DNA of 64,000 nt, from positions 1 to 64,000 of the forward strand of contig JANQGQ010000021.1 of the NCBI GenBank assembly GCA_028277185.1, written 5' to 3'. Numbering within the stretch: the first letter of the stretch is position 1; each line of letters starts with the position of its first letter. The notes under the pieces were generated by a model. The model was given only the letters and a program-made list of their open reading frames with translations. It did no database searches and was not told where the DNA came from. Shown in pieces: positions 7,982 through 16,677 of the stretch. The translations under genes and the position numbers were made by a program. Source of the stretch: Woeseiaceae bacterium. Lineage in GTDB: Bacteria; Pseudomonadota; Gammaproteobacteria; Steroidobacterales; Woeseiaceae.

Positions 7982-10504
7982 TCATGCCGTGTGGACCCTG
8001 TCGCCAACCGGCAGGAAGACGGTGTCGAGGAGCCTCGGCACCTTGTCCGCCGTAACCGGAGCGCTGAAGAAATAGCCCTGGGCGATCTCACAGCCGATTC
8101 CGGCGAGGACCTGGATCTGTTCGTAGCTATCGACGCCCTCGACGACGACCGTCAGCTCCAGGGCGCGCGCCAGGCCAACGATCGCGCCGAGCAGGACCGT
8201 GTCGTCCGCATCCCGTAGCATGTCGCGGACGAAGACACGGTCGATCTTGAGGCATTGAATCGGCAGGTATTTCAGAGAGCCCAGTGAGGAGTAGCCAGTA
8301 CCGAAGTCGTCGATCGCGATCGTGACGCCGAGTTCGTTCAGCCGCTCGAGCACCGCGAGGGCCTCGCTGTCGCTTTGGTCGATCGTTTCGGTCACCTCGA
8401 GGGTCAGCCTGCTAGGATCGATGCCATACTCCTCGAGCGCTCCGGCTACCGCGAACGCGACGGTCTTGCTGCGCAACTGCAGCGGCGAAACATTGACCGA
8501 TACATTCAGCGGCCGGACGCCGTCTTCGTGCCAGCGATGTATCTGCGCGCAGGCCCGATCGATCACAAAATCCCCGAGTTTGTCGATCAGGCCGATACGT
8601 TCGACGATGGGAATGAACTCGCCGGGCAGAATCGTGCCTTGCTGCGGGTGGTTCCAGCGCAGCAAGGCTTCGACACCGACGACCCGTCCCGTCGCCAGCG
8701 AGACCTGCGGCTGGTAGTTCAGAACGAGCTGGTCGCTGTCGAGCGCGGAGCGTATGTCGTTTTCCAGGGCGAGGCGCTGCTCGGCCTGACGCGTCATCTC
8801 GGGGCTGTAGAACGCATAGCCGTTCTTGCCGGCGTGCTTGGCGGCATACATCGCGCTATCGGCTGCCTTGATGAGCGAAGTAGCGGAGCGGCCGTCGTCC
8901 GGATACTGCGCGATCCCGATGCTCATTCGCGGCAGGATCTGTTGCGACAGCAGCGTCACCGGTTGGCCGGATTCATCGATACAGCGTTGTGCGACGTGTG
9001 CGATCCCGTACTGATCCGAGACGTTCCTCGCAACTACGCAGAATTCGTCGCCGCCGAGGCGGGCGACAAAATCGCCTTCGCGCAGCGCGTCGCGCAATCG
9101 GTTCGCGACGATTCGCAGCAGCTCATCGCCGATGTCGTGGCCGAGACTGTCGTTGACGTCCTTGAAGCCGTCGAGATCGATGAACAGCACCGCGAAGCAT
9201 TCGCTGCTTCGTTGAACGGATCTGATGGTCTGCTCGAGCGCCTGCATGAAATACGTGCGGCTTGCCAGGCCCGTCAGCTCGTCGAAATAGGCAAGCTTGC
9301 GGATTTTCGCCTCAGCCTGCCGTTCGCGGCTGACGTCCTGAATCGTGCCAAAGACGTGATCGACCTGTCCGGCTTTGTACCGTGCCTGCAGAACCTGACG
9401 AACATCCAGAGCGTCGCCGCACGCCGTCATAACCTGGAACTCGGCCGCCGCCTGCGGTTCCCCGTCAAGCGCGGCCGCCAGCGATTCTCTGACCCGCTCC
9501 CGGTCCGGCTCGACGACCATCTCGAAAATGGCTTCAGCGCCGTCGATGCTTGCGTCGTCCTCGATGCACAACATGGCTTTCAGGATCCCGGACATCTCGA
9601 ACCGCTTTTCGCTCAGCGACCAGCGCCAATAGCCCAACTGGCCGAGGCGCTGGGCCGTCTCAAGCCGGCATCGCTGCTCACGAAGCTCGGCCTCCGCATG
9701 GCTGGCGCGCAGCACGAAGCGTATTTGCTGGATCAGGACCGGGAAGTTGACGGGTTTTGCCGTGAATCCGCTGGAGCCGGCTTCGAAGGCCTGATTAACC
9801 GAGTGGATGTCGTCGAGCGCGGTTACGATCAGCACGGGAATCTCCGCGTCGCGTTCGAGCATTCGGCGGCACAGGTCGAAGCCGTTCATCTCCGGCATGA
9901 TTGCGTCCATCACGACGAGGTCGGGGCGTTGTTTTTCGACCCGCTCCATCGCTTGTGTCGCGCTGTCGGCTGCGCTGACGGAGAACCCGTGATCCCGCAG
10001 CGCTTCGCTTGCGATCAGGCGAAAGCCCGGATCGTCGTCAACGAGCAGAATCTCCGCACCGGAGCGATCGGCATTTACGTCGGGCTCTTTCGAGGACATT
10101 TCCGGGCCCGCCAGCGCTGCCAGCTCCGCGCAAACCGCCGGTATCGCGGCTTCGATCGACGCGAGCAGGTTGCCGGCCTCGGGGAATCGACGCGTGTCGG
10201 CAGCCGCTTCGAGTTCCGCGGCTGTCCGGGCGAGTCGAACTGCGCCGAGGTTGGCGCTGCCCGACCTCAGGTTATGTGCTGCACGAAACAGCTGTTCCGG
10301 GTCAGATTCGGCGACGGCGTGGCGGGCCGCTTCGAGCAATGCCGGCGTCTGTTCGAGATAGAGCTCAATTGCGGAAGCGAGTACGTTCCGTCCGCTGGCG
10401 CTGCCGATATCGCGCAGTCGCTCCAGCACACTGCGGTCGATGTGTTCGGAACGGCTGGACGGTTCGCCGTGGCCCACGGTTTCGTCGGAATCCGCGAGCT
10501 TCAC
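7982..10504 (-). CDS. HPt-REC-PAS-GGDEF-EAL bifunctional c-di-GMP enzyme
   Basis: An 840-residue protein without membrane segments. An HPt domain lies at about 20-135 with His77 (FRAAHNLRSGSANLG). A receiver follows at about 150-265 with Asp200 and Lys250, then PAS at about 285-395, GGDEF at about 400-565 and EAL from about 585. The cyclase motif GGDEF (484-488) and the I-site REGD are intact. The EAL part keeps VEALLRW, EVTETI, IDDFGTGYSSL, KIDRVFV and VVVEGVD, so both activities look possible. I chose the GTG at 10504 because it overlaps the stop of a 59-codon ORF (GTGA); an upstream GTG at 10540 is also in frame. HPt fused to REC suggests a phosphorelay input, perhaps from a nearby kinase. 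Confidence 0.9.
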   Translation of the reverse strand: MKLADSDETVGHGEPSSRSEHIDRSVLERLRDIGSASGRNVLASAIELYLEQTPALLEAARHAVAESDPEQLFRAAHNLRSGSANLGAVRLARTAAELEAAADTRRFPEAGNLLASIEAAIPAVCAELAALAGPEMSSKEPDVNADRSGAEILLVDDDPGFRLIASEALRDHGFSVSAADSATQAMERVEKQRPDLVVMDAIMPEMNGFDLCRRMLERDAEIPVLIVTALDDIHSVNQAFEAGSSGFTAKPVNFPVLIQQIRFVLRASHAEAELREQRCRLETAQRLGQLGYWRWSLSEKRFEMSGILKAMLCIEDDASIDGAEAIFEMVVEPDRERVRESLAAALDGEPQAAAEFQVMTACGDALDVRQVLQARYKAGQVDHVFGTIQDVSRERQAEAKIRKLAYFDELTGLASRTYFMQALEQTIRSVQRSSECFAVLFIDLDGFKDVNDSLGHDIGDELLRIVANRLRDALREGDFVARLGGDEFCVVARNVSDQYGIAHVAQRCIDESGQPVTLLSQQILPRMSIGIAQYPDDGRSATSLIKAADSAMYAAKHAGKNGYAFYSPEMTRQAEQRLALENDIRSALDSDQLVLNYQPQVSLATGRVVGVEALLRWNHPQQGTILPGEFIPIVERIGLIDKLGDFVIDRACAQIHRWHEDGVRPLNVSVNVSPLQLRSKTVAFAVAGALEEYGIDPSRLTLEVTETIDQSDSEALAVLERLNELGVTIAIDDFGTGYSSLGSLKYLPIQCLKIDRVFVRDMLRDADDTVLLGAIVGLARALELTVVVEGVDSYEQIQVLAGIGCEIAQGYFFSAPVTADKVPRLLDTVFLPVGDRVHTA

Positions 10505-10680
10505 TGTTCGACTACCGTATCGGGCAGGGTCAGCCCCCACACTTTGGTGTCAACTACCGTCCACTCGACGGAAACCGCTCTGACAGAAACGGGCGTGTCG
10601 GAAATCGACCGGATGGTTTCTGACTTGACGGGTTTTGATACTGGTTGCCGAAGAGTCGGAGTCTGGTACCGCCTGTTCAT
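10501..10680 (-). CDS. Small 59-residue protein, translationally coupled to the downstream GGDEF-EAL gene
   Basis: An uninterrupted ATG-started frame of 59 codons (start MNRRYQTPTLRQPVSKPVKS, end LTLPDTVVEQ). Its TGA at 10501-10503 overlaps a GTG at 10502-10504 in the frame of the HPt-REC-GGDEF-EAL gene, a typical coupling arrangement. AAGGA lies about 11 nt before the ATG. The peptide has no membrane segment or signal peptide and a basic N-terminal half; I do not recognise it. The exact stop/start overlap is the main argument that it is real. Confidence 0.5.
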   Translation of the reverse strand: MNRRYQTPTLRQPVSKPVKSETIRSISDTPVSVRAVSVEWTVVDTKVWGLTLPDTVVEQ

Positions 10681-10965
10681 TGTCTTTTCTGTCCTTACCC
10701 GATGACGCGATAGGCAACGTCTAAGTTCGGCTATCGGCGGTTGCCGTTGCGGCTTTAGTCATTCGTCGGGTCGCGGCCGAACGGGCAGCGGCTGGTCGCG
10801 GTGGGGCTCGGCGACGCAACGTCTGGGCCCGTTCCGAATATGGCGGCTGCGGCATATATGAATACGACAGTGAGGAAACGGGGCGAATCGCGCGCCATGG
10901 TGGCTACATGAGGGTTAAAGAAAAGCCGTTGGCGGCCGATCCGAAGATCGTTGTAGATAGAAACG

Positions 10966-11982
10966 TTGAGCACCGTGCAGATAGAACCCCGACTACTGGT
11001 GAGCGCCATTGAGTCCTCTACGGAAGGCATCACCATTACCGATGCCCGGCACCCGGATATGCCGCTCGTGTACGTAAACCGCGGCTTCGAAGCGGTTACG
11101 GGCTATCGGCGCGAAGACGTGCTGGGGCGCAACTGTCGCTTCCTCCAGGGCGACGACGTCGACCAGCCGCAGCTGGAAGCGTTGCGCTCCGGTATGCGCG
11201 AGGCACGCTCCGTCTCGGTGCAGATCCGCAACTACAGAAAGGACGGCCGACTGTTCTGGAACCAGCTCAGCGTAGCGCCGATTTTCGATGAACAGGGCCA
11301 GCTCACCCACTACATCGGCGTTCAGAAGGACGTTACCGACAGCGTGGTGATTCAGCTCAGTCTGCGCGAACGCGAGCGCGAGCTGATCGCGATCAACCGA
11401 AAGCTCGAGGATCTTGCAGCGCACGACGGCCTGACGAAAGTCCTGGATCGGCAGCATTTCCTGGATGTGCTCGACGATCGTTGGTCGGACAACCGGTCGC
11501 AAGCGCCGACCGTCTGCCTGTTCATGATCGACGTCGACTGTTTCAAGCAGTTCAACGACAGCTACGGACACGCGGCGGGCGATGCCGCGCTGGCTCAGAT
11601 CGGGATGGCCCTGCGCAAGGTCTTCTGCCGCGATACCGATTTGATAGCGCGTTACGGCGGAGAAGAATTCGTCGCCGCGACGACGAGCAATTCAAACGAG
11701 GATGCAGCGACCTTGGCGCAGAACGTCTGCCGTGCGATCCGCAAGCTGCAGATTTCGCACGGCAACTCGACCGTTGCCGACGTATTGACGGTGAGCGTGG
11801 GCGTGGTCGCTGTGGACCCAAGGGGATGTTCTATCGATGCAGGCCTCAGGACCGCTGACGACGCGCTCTACGAGGCAAAGGAGCTGGGACGCAACCAGTA
11901 TCGGATCGTCCCGACGCCGGTCGTCGACAGTGCGGCAAGGCCGACCGCTGCCATCAACGGCCTTGCGGTCGGCCGGATGTAG
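10966..11982 (+). CDS. Blue-light LOV-domain diguanylate cyclase
   Basis: A 338-residue soluble protein with a LOV photosensor followed by GGDEF. The LOV signature is complete: VYVNRGFEAVTGY, GRNCRFLQG with the flavin-adduct cysteine at about Cys57, QIRNYRKDGRLFWN at about 86-99, and HYIGVQKDVT at about 115-124. The GGDEF domain has DGLTKVLDRQHF, MIDVDCFKQFNDSYGH, an RDTD I-site at about 222-225 and GGEEF at 231-235, all consistent with activity. Blue light should form the flavin-cysteine adduct and change c-di-GMP synthesis. The start is TTG at 10966 or GTG at 10975; no strong ribosome site separates them. The 285 bp upstream, between divergent genes, shows no other gene. Confidence 0.92.
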   Translation: MSTVQIEPRLLVSAIESSTEGITITDARHPDMPLVYVNRGFEAVTGYRREDVLGRNCRFLQGDDVDQPQLEALRSGMREARSVSVQIRNYRKDGRLFWNQLSVAPIFDEQGQLTHYIGVQKDVTDSVVIQLSLRERERELIAINRKLEDLAAHDGLTKVLDRQHFLDVLDDRWSDNRSQAPTVCLFMIDVDCFKQFNDSYGHAAGDAALAQIGMALRKVFCRDTDLIARYGGEEFVAATTSNSNEDAATLAQNVCRAIRKLQISHGNSTVADVLTVSVGVVAVDPRGCSIDAGLRTADDALYEAKELGRNQYRIVPTPVVDSAARPTAAINGLAVGRM

Positions 11983-11999
11983 GTCGTGACCTTCGACAT

Positions 12000-14819
12000 G
12001 TGCAGGGTATACGAGCTGTGAAGCATTCGACGGTGAAATCGCGTTTGGCGCCGTACGCGATACTGGCGATCGTTCTGTCGCTCGTCACAATGGCGGCGTT
12101 TGCCGTAGCCCGACAGCCGTCCGGCCGGACGCCGCAAGCGCTCGAGATCGTTGCCGCGGCGGGCCTGGCGGCCCTTGTCGCCATCGTTCTGATGCTGTTG
12201 CGGCAGTGGCAGCAGGAGCGGCGCGAACTGGGTGCGTCGCCGCAAACGCTCAGGGCAATCATCGATTCGGTCGCGGCCGGGAAACTCGACGATGATGCGG
12301 AAGCGACGCCACGGGCAAGTGGTCTGCACGCCGCGGTGCTGTCGATGCGAGACCGGATGCGTGCGTCACGTGAAGCGGACGGCCGGGCGTTGCTCGAATA
12401 CGAACGACTGCGCGCCGCCCTCGACTCCGTCAACGTGCACGTTATGGTCGCGAACGCAGACAACGACATCGTCTACCTGAACCGGACGGCACAGCGCATG
12501 TTCGAGACCGCGGAACCGGCGATCCGGCAAGAGATTCCGGGTTTCCGCGCCGACGCGCTGCTGGGCAGCAGCATGGACCTTTTTCACAGTGATCCCGACG
12601 CTATCCGGGACTTCCTTGTGGGACTCGACGGCGAACATAGCGGCGTCATGACGCTGGGCGGCGAGTCTTTCCAGCTCATCGTGCACATCGTTCGCTCGAA
12701 ATGCGGCGAGCTTCTTGGCAGCGTCGTCGAGTGGAAGAACCTTTCCGAGGAAAAGCGGCGTAACGAAGAAGAGCGGCGCCACAACCGGCAGGTCGCACAG
12801 ATACTCGACGCAATGGGCAGTCTGCGCTTCTCGGTCGATTCAGACGGTCTGTTGACGGACGTCAACACCAACGCCGCGAGTTTCCTCGGTTACAGCCGTT
12901 CGGAACTCCTGGGCCGGCCGCTGGAAGACATCATGGTGGATGGGCTCACGGTTGCAAGCATCAAGAGGCTTGCGGTCAACGGCGCGTTCCAGAAGATGCG
13001 CGGCCTGCTGAAACAGGCAGACGGTGCGCTGCTGCCCGTCGACCTCTCCGGGCTTGCCGCCTTTGGCGAGGGCGCCAGCGGGCAACCCCAGAAACTTCTC
13101 CTGCTTGCGCAGCCCGCGGCGCGTCGCGGCCGGGAACTGTTGATCTCCGACGACATTGTCGACTGCATCAGCGACGGCATCGCCCTGGTGGACCGCGACT
13201 GGCGCATCCTTTCCATGAATCGGGCGTTCGGTGAGATCACGCAACTGGCCGTCAATGAGACCTTCGCCGAAGCAGTGCCGGAGCGCATGCCGGAGTTCGG
13301 CGCCGGTTCCGAGTCCGGGAGCGCCGGCGGCTGGGAAGGTGAGATCTCCGGCAGGCGCCGCGACGGCTCGGAGTTTGTCGTCTTCATGACGCTGCGCTCT
13401 CTTGGCGATGCCGACGGCGGCGAAAACTGCATGCTGACCATCCGCGACATTACCCGGCTGAAAGAATCCGAGAAGCACATCCGGGAGCTTGCCTACACGG
13501 ACACCCTGACCGGCCTTGCGAATCGCGCCGAGTTCGAGCGGCGCGTGGCGGAGTCGATCAAGCGCAGCCACCGCCGGGGAGAACGATTCGCGATCCTGTA
13601 CTTCGATCTCGACGGCTTCAAGTACATCAACGACAGTCTTGGGCACGCCGCCGGCGATCAGATGCTCAAAACGGTGGGCACGAGGCTCAGGGGAGCAATT
13701 CGCGAGACGGACTTTGCCGCGCGGATTGGCGGTGACGAGTTCTGCGTGCTGGCCGAGAACATCGAGCGCGAGCACGACGCCGCGAAAATCGCCAGCAAGT
13801 GTCTCGATGCCGTCACCGCGGAGACCCGGATCGCCGCGCGTCCGATGCGCCCGGAAGCAAGTGTGGGCATCGCGTTTTTTCCCGACGACGGCGGCGATCA
13901 CGACGCTCTGATGCAATCCGCGGACAGCGCCATGTACGCGGCGAAGCAGTCGGGCAGCGAGCGATTCGCCTTTTATTCGGCGGACATGACGGTTGCCGCG
14001 CAGCGGCGGCTCGCGCTCGAGCAGGCCCTGCGGGCCGCGTTGGACAACGACGAGTTCGAGTTGGTGTACCAGCCGCAAATCGAGCTCGGAAGCGGGCGCA
14101 TGATCGGGGTGGAGTCCCTGATCCGCTGGCGTCATCCGACGCGGGGAGTGGTACCGCCGGGCGAGTTTATCGACGTCGCCGAGAAGATCGGGCTGATCGA
14201 AGACCTCGGCGTCTGGGTGTTGCGGACCGCGTGCAATCAGGCCGTGGAATGGGAGCGAAAGGGCCTGCCGCCGCTGAGCGTTGCGGTCAACATCTCCGGG
14301 TCGCACTTCGAGGACGGCAAGATCCTTCGACCGACAGAACTCATCCTCGCCGAAACGGGACTCGAGCCAGGCCGTCTCGAGCTGGAGGTTACGGAAACCG
14401 TCGTTCAGACCAATATGCAAGCGGCCGAGACATTCGATCAGTTGAAACGGCTGGGTGTGCGGATGGCGATCGACGACTTCGGCACCGGCTATTCGTGCCT
14501 CGATTCGATTCGGCGCCTCCCGCTGCATCGGCTGAAGATAGATCGCGTTTTCGTCAACGATTTGCTGGCCGACTCGGACAACTCGTCGATTATCGCTACA
14601 ATTATCGCGATGGGGCGCGCCATGAGTCTCGAGGTCGTTGCCGAGGGTGTCGAGCACCTGGAGCAGGTGATTTATCTCAGGGGCCTGGGTTGCGACGTAG
14701 TCCAGGGTTTTTACTTCAGCAAACCCGTGAGTGCGAAGGAGATCGAAGCGCTCGCGGATACTTCCTTTTTGCCCGGGGCCGGACGACAGGAAGACGGCGG
14801 CCGGGTCTCCACGCCGTGA
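12000..14819 (+). CDS. Membrane PAS-PAS-PAS-GGDEF-EAL protein
   Basis: A 939-residue protein. Two N-terminal membrane segments (about 17-37 and 48-67) are followed by a short linker region and PAS-like domains at about 135-248, 262-375 and 385-490. The GGDEF domain has its motif at about 577-581 with I-site RETD. The EAL domain reads ESL instead of EAL (VESLIRW, about 704-710) but keeps the glutamate and the motifs EVTETV, IDDFGTGYS, KIDRVFV and VAEGVE, so phosphodiesterase activity is still plausible. The start is GTG at 12000, with GTG at 12018 also possible. It lies 17 bp after the LOV cyclase and 13 bp before an HDOD gene on the same strand, forming a three-gene unit. Confidence 0.9.
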   Translation: MQGIRAVKHSTVKSRLAPYAILAIVLSLVTMAAFAVARQPSGRTPQALEIVAAAGLAALVAIVLMLLRQWQQERRELGASPQTLRAIIDSVAAGKLDDDAEATPRASGLHAAVLSMRDRMRASREADGRALLEYERLRAALDSVNVHVMVANADNDIVYLNRTAQRMFETAEPAIRQEIPGFRADALLGSSMDLFHSDPDAIRDFLVGLDGEHSGVMTLGGESFQLIVHIVRSKCGELLGSVVEWKNLSEEKRRNEEERRHNRQVAQILDAMGSLRFSVDSDGLLTDVNTNAASFLGYSRSELLGRPLEDIMVDGLTVASIKRLAVNGAFQKMRGLLKQADGALLPVDLSGLAAFGEGASGQPQKLLLLAQPAARRGRELLISDDIVDCISDGIALVDRDWRILSMNRAFGEITQLAVNETFAEAVPERMPEFGAGSESGSAGGWEGEISGRRRDGSEFVVFMTLRSLGDADGGENCMLTIRDITRLKESEKHIRELAYTDTLTGLANRAEFERRVAESIKRSHRRGERFAILYFDLDGFKYINDSLGHAAGDQMLKTVGTRLRGAIRETDFAARIGGDEFCVLAENIEREHDAAKIASKCLDAVTAETRIAARPMRPEASVGIAFFPDDGGDHDALMQSADSAMYAAKQSGSERFAFYSADMTVAAQRRLALEQALRAALDNDEFELVYQPQIELGSGRMIGVESLIRWRHPTRGVVPPGEFIDVAEKIGLIEDLGVWVLRTACNQAVEWERKGLPPLSVAVNISGSHFEDGKILRPTELILAETGLEPGRLELEVTETVVQTNMQAAETFDQLKRLGVRMAIDDFGTGYSCLDSIRRLPLHRLKIDRVFVNDLLADSDNSSIIATIIAMGRAMSLEVVAEGVEHLEQVIYLRGLGCDVVQGFYFSKPVSAKEIEALADTSFLPGAGRQEDGGRVSTP

Positions 14820-14832
14820 CAGGAGCATGCCG

Positions 14833-15690
14833 ATGAACGCCGATCTGAACTGGCTGGCGAAGAAGATAGGCCGGGCCGACCCGCTGCCGACCCAGCCGTC
14901 TTCGCTGCCTCATCTGTTGGGTGCGCTCGGCGACGGCGATATCGACAGCGCCGAGCTTGCCAGGACCATCGAACGCTTTCCGGGTATCGCCGCGCGGCTG
15001 ATATCGCTTGCAAACTCGGCGTGGTCGGCTCCGGCCGTCAGTATCGACAGCCTCGAGCGTGCCTGCGTGCAGCTCGGTCTCGGACTCGTGAAAAAGGTCA
15101 GCATTTCGCTGGCCGTTACAGCGCCGTTCGATCCCCGCCGCTGCCCGTCTTTCCAGTTCGAACGGTTCTGGTGCGACACGTTTCTGGTCGCCGACAGCGC
15201 CGAACGCCTCGGACGCTGCGCGAAGTCCGGACGGGTTCCAAACGCGGACACCGTGCGCACGGCGGGACTACTGCACAACCTCGGTCTGCTGTGGCTTGCG
15301 GATAACCTGCCCGCCGAGACGGATCGGGCGATTGCCGAGGCAGCGTCGGCGGACTGCTCTCTGCGTGAAACGCTCCATCGGCATTGCGGCACCGACGTGT
15401 GCGAGGTCGGCGGCATGATCGGCCGTGCCTGGAGTCTGCCGGAGGACCTGGTCGTTGCGATGGAGCGGCACGGTGCCAACGACTACTCGGGAGACGGTTG
15501 GCAGGTCGCGGCGCTGGTCGGTTCGGCCGTCGATATGGTAGACGCGATCCATCGGGGCGACGCCGAACAAGCGGGCGATGGACGTCTGAATGAGTTGTCC
15601 ATCGGCGAACCGGAGCGGCACCGTGTGCTTTCGCAGGTCACGCGGCAGGTCGACAACACGATGGAATTGACGAAGAGCCTCAAGCTCTGA
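14833..15690 (+). CDS. HDOD-domain signalling protein (paralogue 2)
   Basis: A 285-residue HDOD protein. Conserved stretches include RFPGIAARLISLANSAWSAP, LGLGLVKKVSISLAVTAPFD, FERFWCDTFLVAD and AGLLHNLGLLWLAD, which align closely with the other HDOD protein of the window (7069-7971). I chose ATG 14833, which has AGGAG seven nt upstream; ATG 14827 lies too close to that site. The gene follows the PAS-GGDEF-EAL gene by 13 bp and belongs to the same transcript. The His-Asp metal site of true HD hydrolases is not evident, so it is probably a protein-interaction output module. Confidence 0.88.
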   Translation: MNADLNWLAKKIGRADPLPTQPSSLPHLLGALGDGDIDSAELARTIERFPGIAARLISLANSAWSAPAVSIDSLERACVQLGLGLVKKVSISLAVTAPFDPRRCPSFQFERFWCDTFLVADSAERLGRCAKSGRVPNADTVRTAGLLHNLGLLWLADNLPAETDRAIAEAASADCSLRETLHRHCGTDVCEVGGMIGRAWSLPEDLVVAMERHGANDYSGDGWQVAALVGSAVDMVDAIHRGDAEQAGDGRLNELSIGEPERHRVLSQVTRQVDNTMELTKSLKL

Positions 15691-15710
15691 ACATAACGTG
15701 GAGTGCAGCT

Positions 15711-15959
15711 ATGCTTGGAAGCGATTTTTGGCGGGGCCTTTTCAAAGCCGGCAAGAAGCGGAAGTTGCGGGTCGAAGTCGAAGGTAGTGGACACGCGGAT
15801 ATGACGGTCACGCAGGCTTACCGCTTCGAACAGCTTTCGGACAAAAGCCCCCCGGCGCCCGAGGCGCAGGCTGCAGACCCAGGCAGCGCCCGTTCCCGCA
15901 GAGAGGCGGCTGATGCCGATATCTGGCGCCCGCGCAGGGACCAGGCAGGAGAGACCTGA
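15711..15959 (+). CDS. Small uncharacterised protein, 82 residues
   Basis: An ATG-started frame 20 bp after the HDOD gene, with GGAG about seven nt before the start. The first 45 residues are basic and strand-like (GLFKAGKKRKLRVEVEGSGH, then MTVTQAYRFEQL); the rest is Pro/Ala/Arg-rich and probably disordered. No known domain is recognised. It could be the last gene of the LOV cyclase operon. It converges on the CsrA-like gene, with 25 bp between the stops. Confidence 0.4.
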   Translation: MLGSDFWRGLFKAGKKRKLRVEVEGSGHADMTVTQAYRFEQLSDKSPPAPEAQAADPGSARSRREAADADIWRPRRDQAGET

Positions 15960-15984
15960 CGCAGTATTCGCGCGCGCCGGACGA

Positions 15985-16194
15985 TCAGCGCCCGGCCGCG
16001 TCCTTGCGCCAGATGGTGAGTTGCTCGGGTGCCTGCACGCCCATCTTTACCCGGTTTCCCGAGGTCGAGAAGACCGTGATTTCTATCGGCCCGGACGCAA
16101 ACAGGTCGGCAAGCGTGGTTTTCGGATCGATGCCCTCGCAAGGACGGATTTCTATCGACTCGGCGTCTTTTCTGCTTACGATCAACATGGCCAT
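15985..16194 (-). CDS. Atypical CsrA/RsmA-family RNA-binding regulator with insertion
   Basis: A 69-residue protein. Its N-terminus MLIVSRKDAESIEI matches strand 1 of CsrA, and PIEITVFSTSGNRVKMGVQAP followed by EQLTIWRKDA matches strands 2 to 5, including the basic residues of the RNA-binding edge. Between them lies an insertion of about 18-20 residues (from RPCEGIDPKT to LFASG) that ordinary 60-residue CsrA proteins lack. Candidate starts are ATG 16194, ATG 16188 and TTG 16206; no strong ribosome site decides. It is the last gene after mshP (45 bp) on the same strand, so it may be co-expressed with the minor pilins. Family membership is clear; RNA targets are unknown. Confidence 0.8.
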   Translation of the reverse strand: MAMLIVSRKDAESIEIRPCEGIDPKTTLADLFASGPIEITVFSTSGNRVKMGVQAPEQLTIWRKDAAGR

Positions 16195-16239
16195 GGTATC
16201 GGCCAATCTGCAGAGGACTTTATACGATGCAGAGGCTCC

Positions 16240-16653
16240 CTAGCGGTTCGTGTACTGCCCCCGCGCGCTGCGGCGCGCGAAATCGAGGTTGCCATAGCTG
16301 CCGTGGCGTGCTTCCGCGGCGATGTCGTAGACCTGATATATGGCGGCTCCTTCGGTGACGGTTTCCGCGCTGCAACTCACCGCAACCGTGAACCCGGCAA
16401 TCTGGATTTGTCCGACGCCGCAGACGCCGCCGCGCAGCGCGCGGTCGCGGCCCCATTCGACGCCGCTGGCTGCCGCGTAATCTGCCTGCCGAGCAAGCTG
16501 CGCCAGATTGCCGCGGGCATGCTGACCGATCAGGCTTTCGGTCAGGAACGCGGCGAGCAGGCCCAACACGACCATGATGAAGATCGCCGTGAGCAGCATC
16601 ATGCCGCCGGAGCGCGACCGCATGCCCGGCGGATGCTTCGGCCTGCCGCTCAT
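16240..16653 (-). CDS. mshP: MshP-like pilus accessory protein
   Basis: A 137-residue protein with a basic N-terminus, then one hydrophobic segment at about 17-42 (GGMMLLTAIFIMVVLGLLAA), the layout of MshP and PilX-type minor pilin assembly proteins. It lacks the GFxxxE prepilin cleavage motif, as MshP does. The C-terminal part has two cysteines that could pair. The position after mshO and the order A-C-D-O-P support the name more than sequence alone. ATG 16623 is an alternative start. Confidence 0.7.
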   Translation of the reverse strand: MSGRPKHPPGMRSRSGGMMLLTAIFIMVVLGLLAAFLTESLIGQHARGNLAQLARQADYAAASGVEWGRDRALRGGVCGVGQIQIAGFTVAVSCSAETVTEGAAIYQVYDIAAEARHGSYGNLDFARRSARGQYTNR

Positions 16654-16677
16654 TGCGCGTCTCTCATTGCATGTCCC

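Noticed and set aside
14704-14712. ESL in place of EAL as a sign of a dead phosphodiesterase
   Set aside because: The catalytic Glu and all other EAL-domain metal and catalytic motifs are present; Ala to Ser at this position is tolerated in many EAL proteins.
12840-14828. 662-codon minus-strand frame opposite the PAS-GGDEF-EAL gene
   Set aside because: Shadow of the plus-strand coding sequence with mirror composition and no domain.
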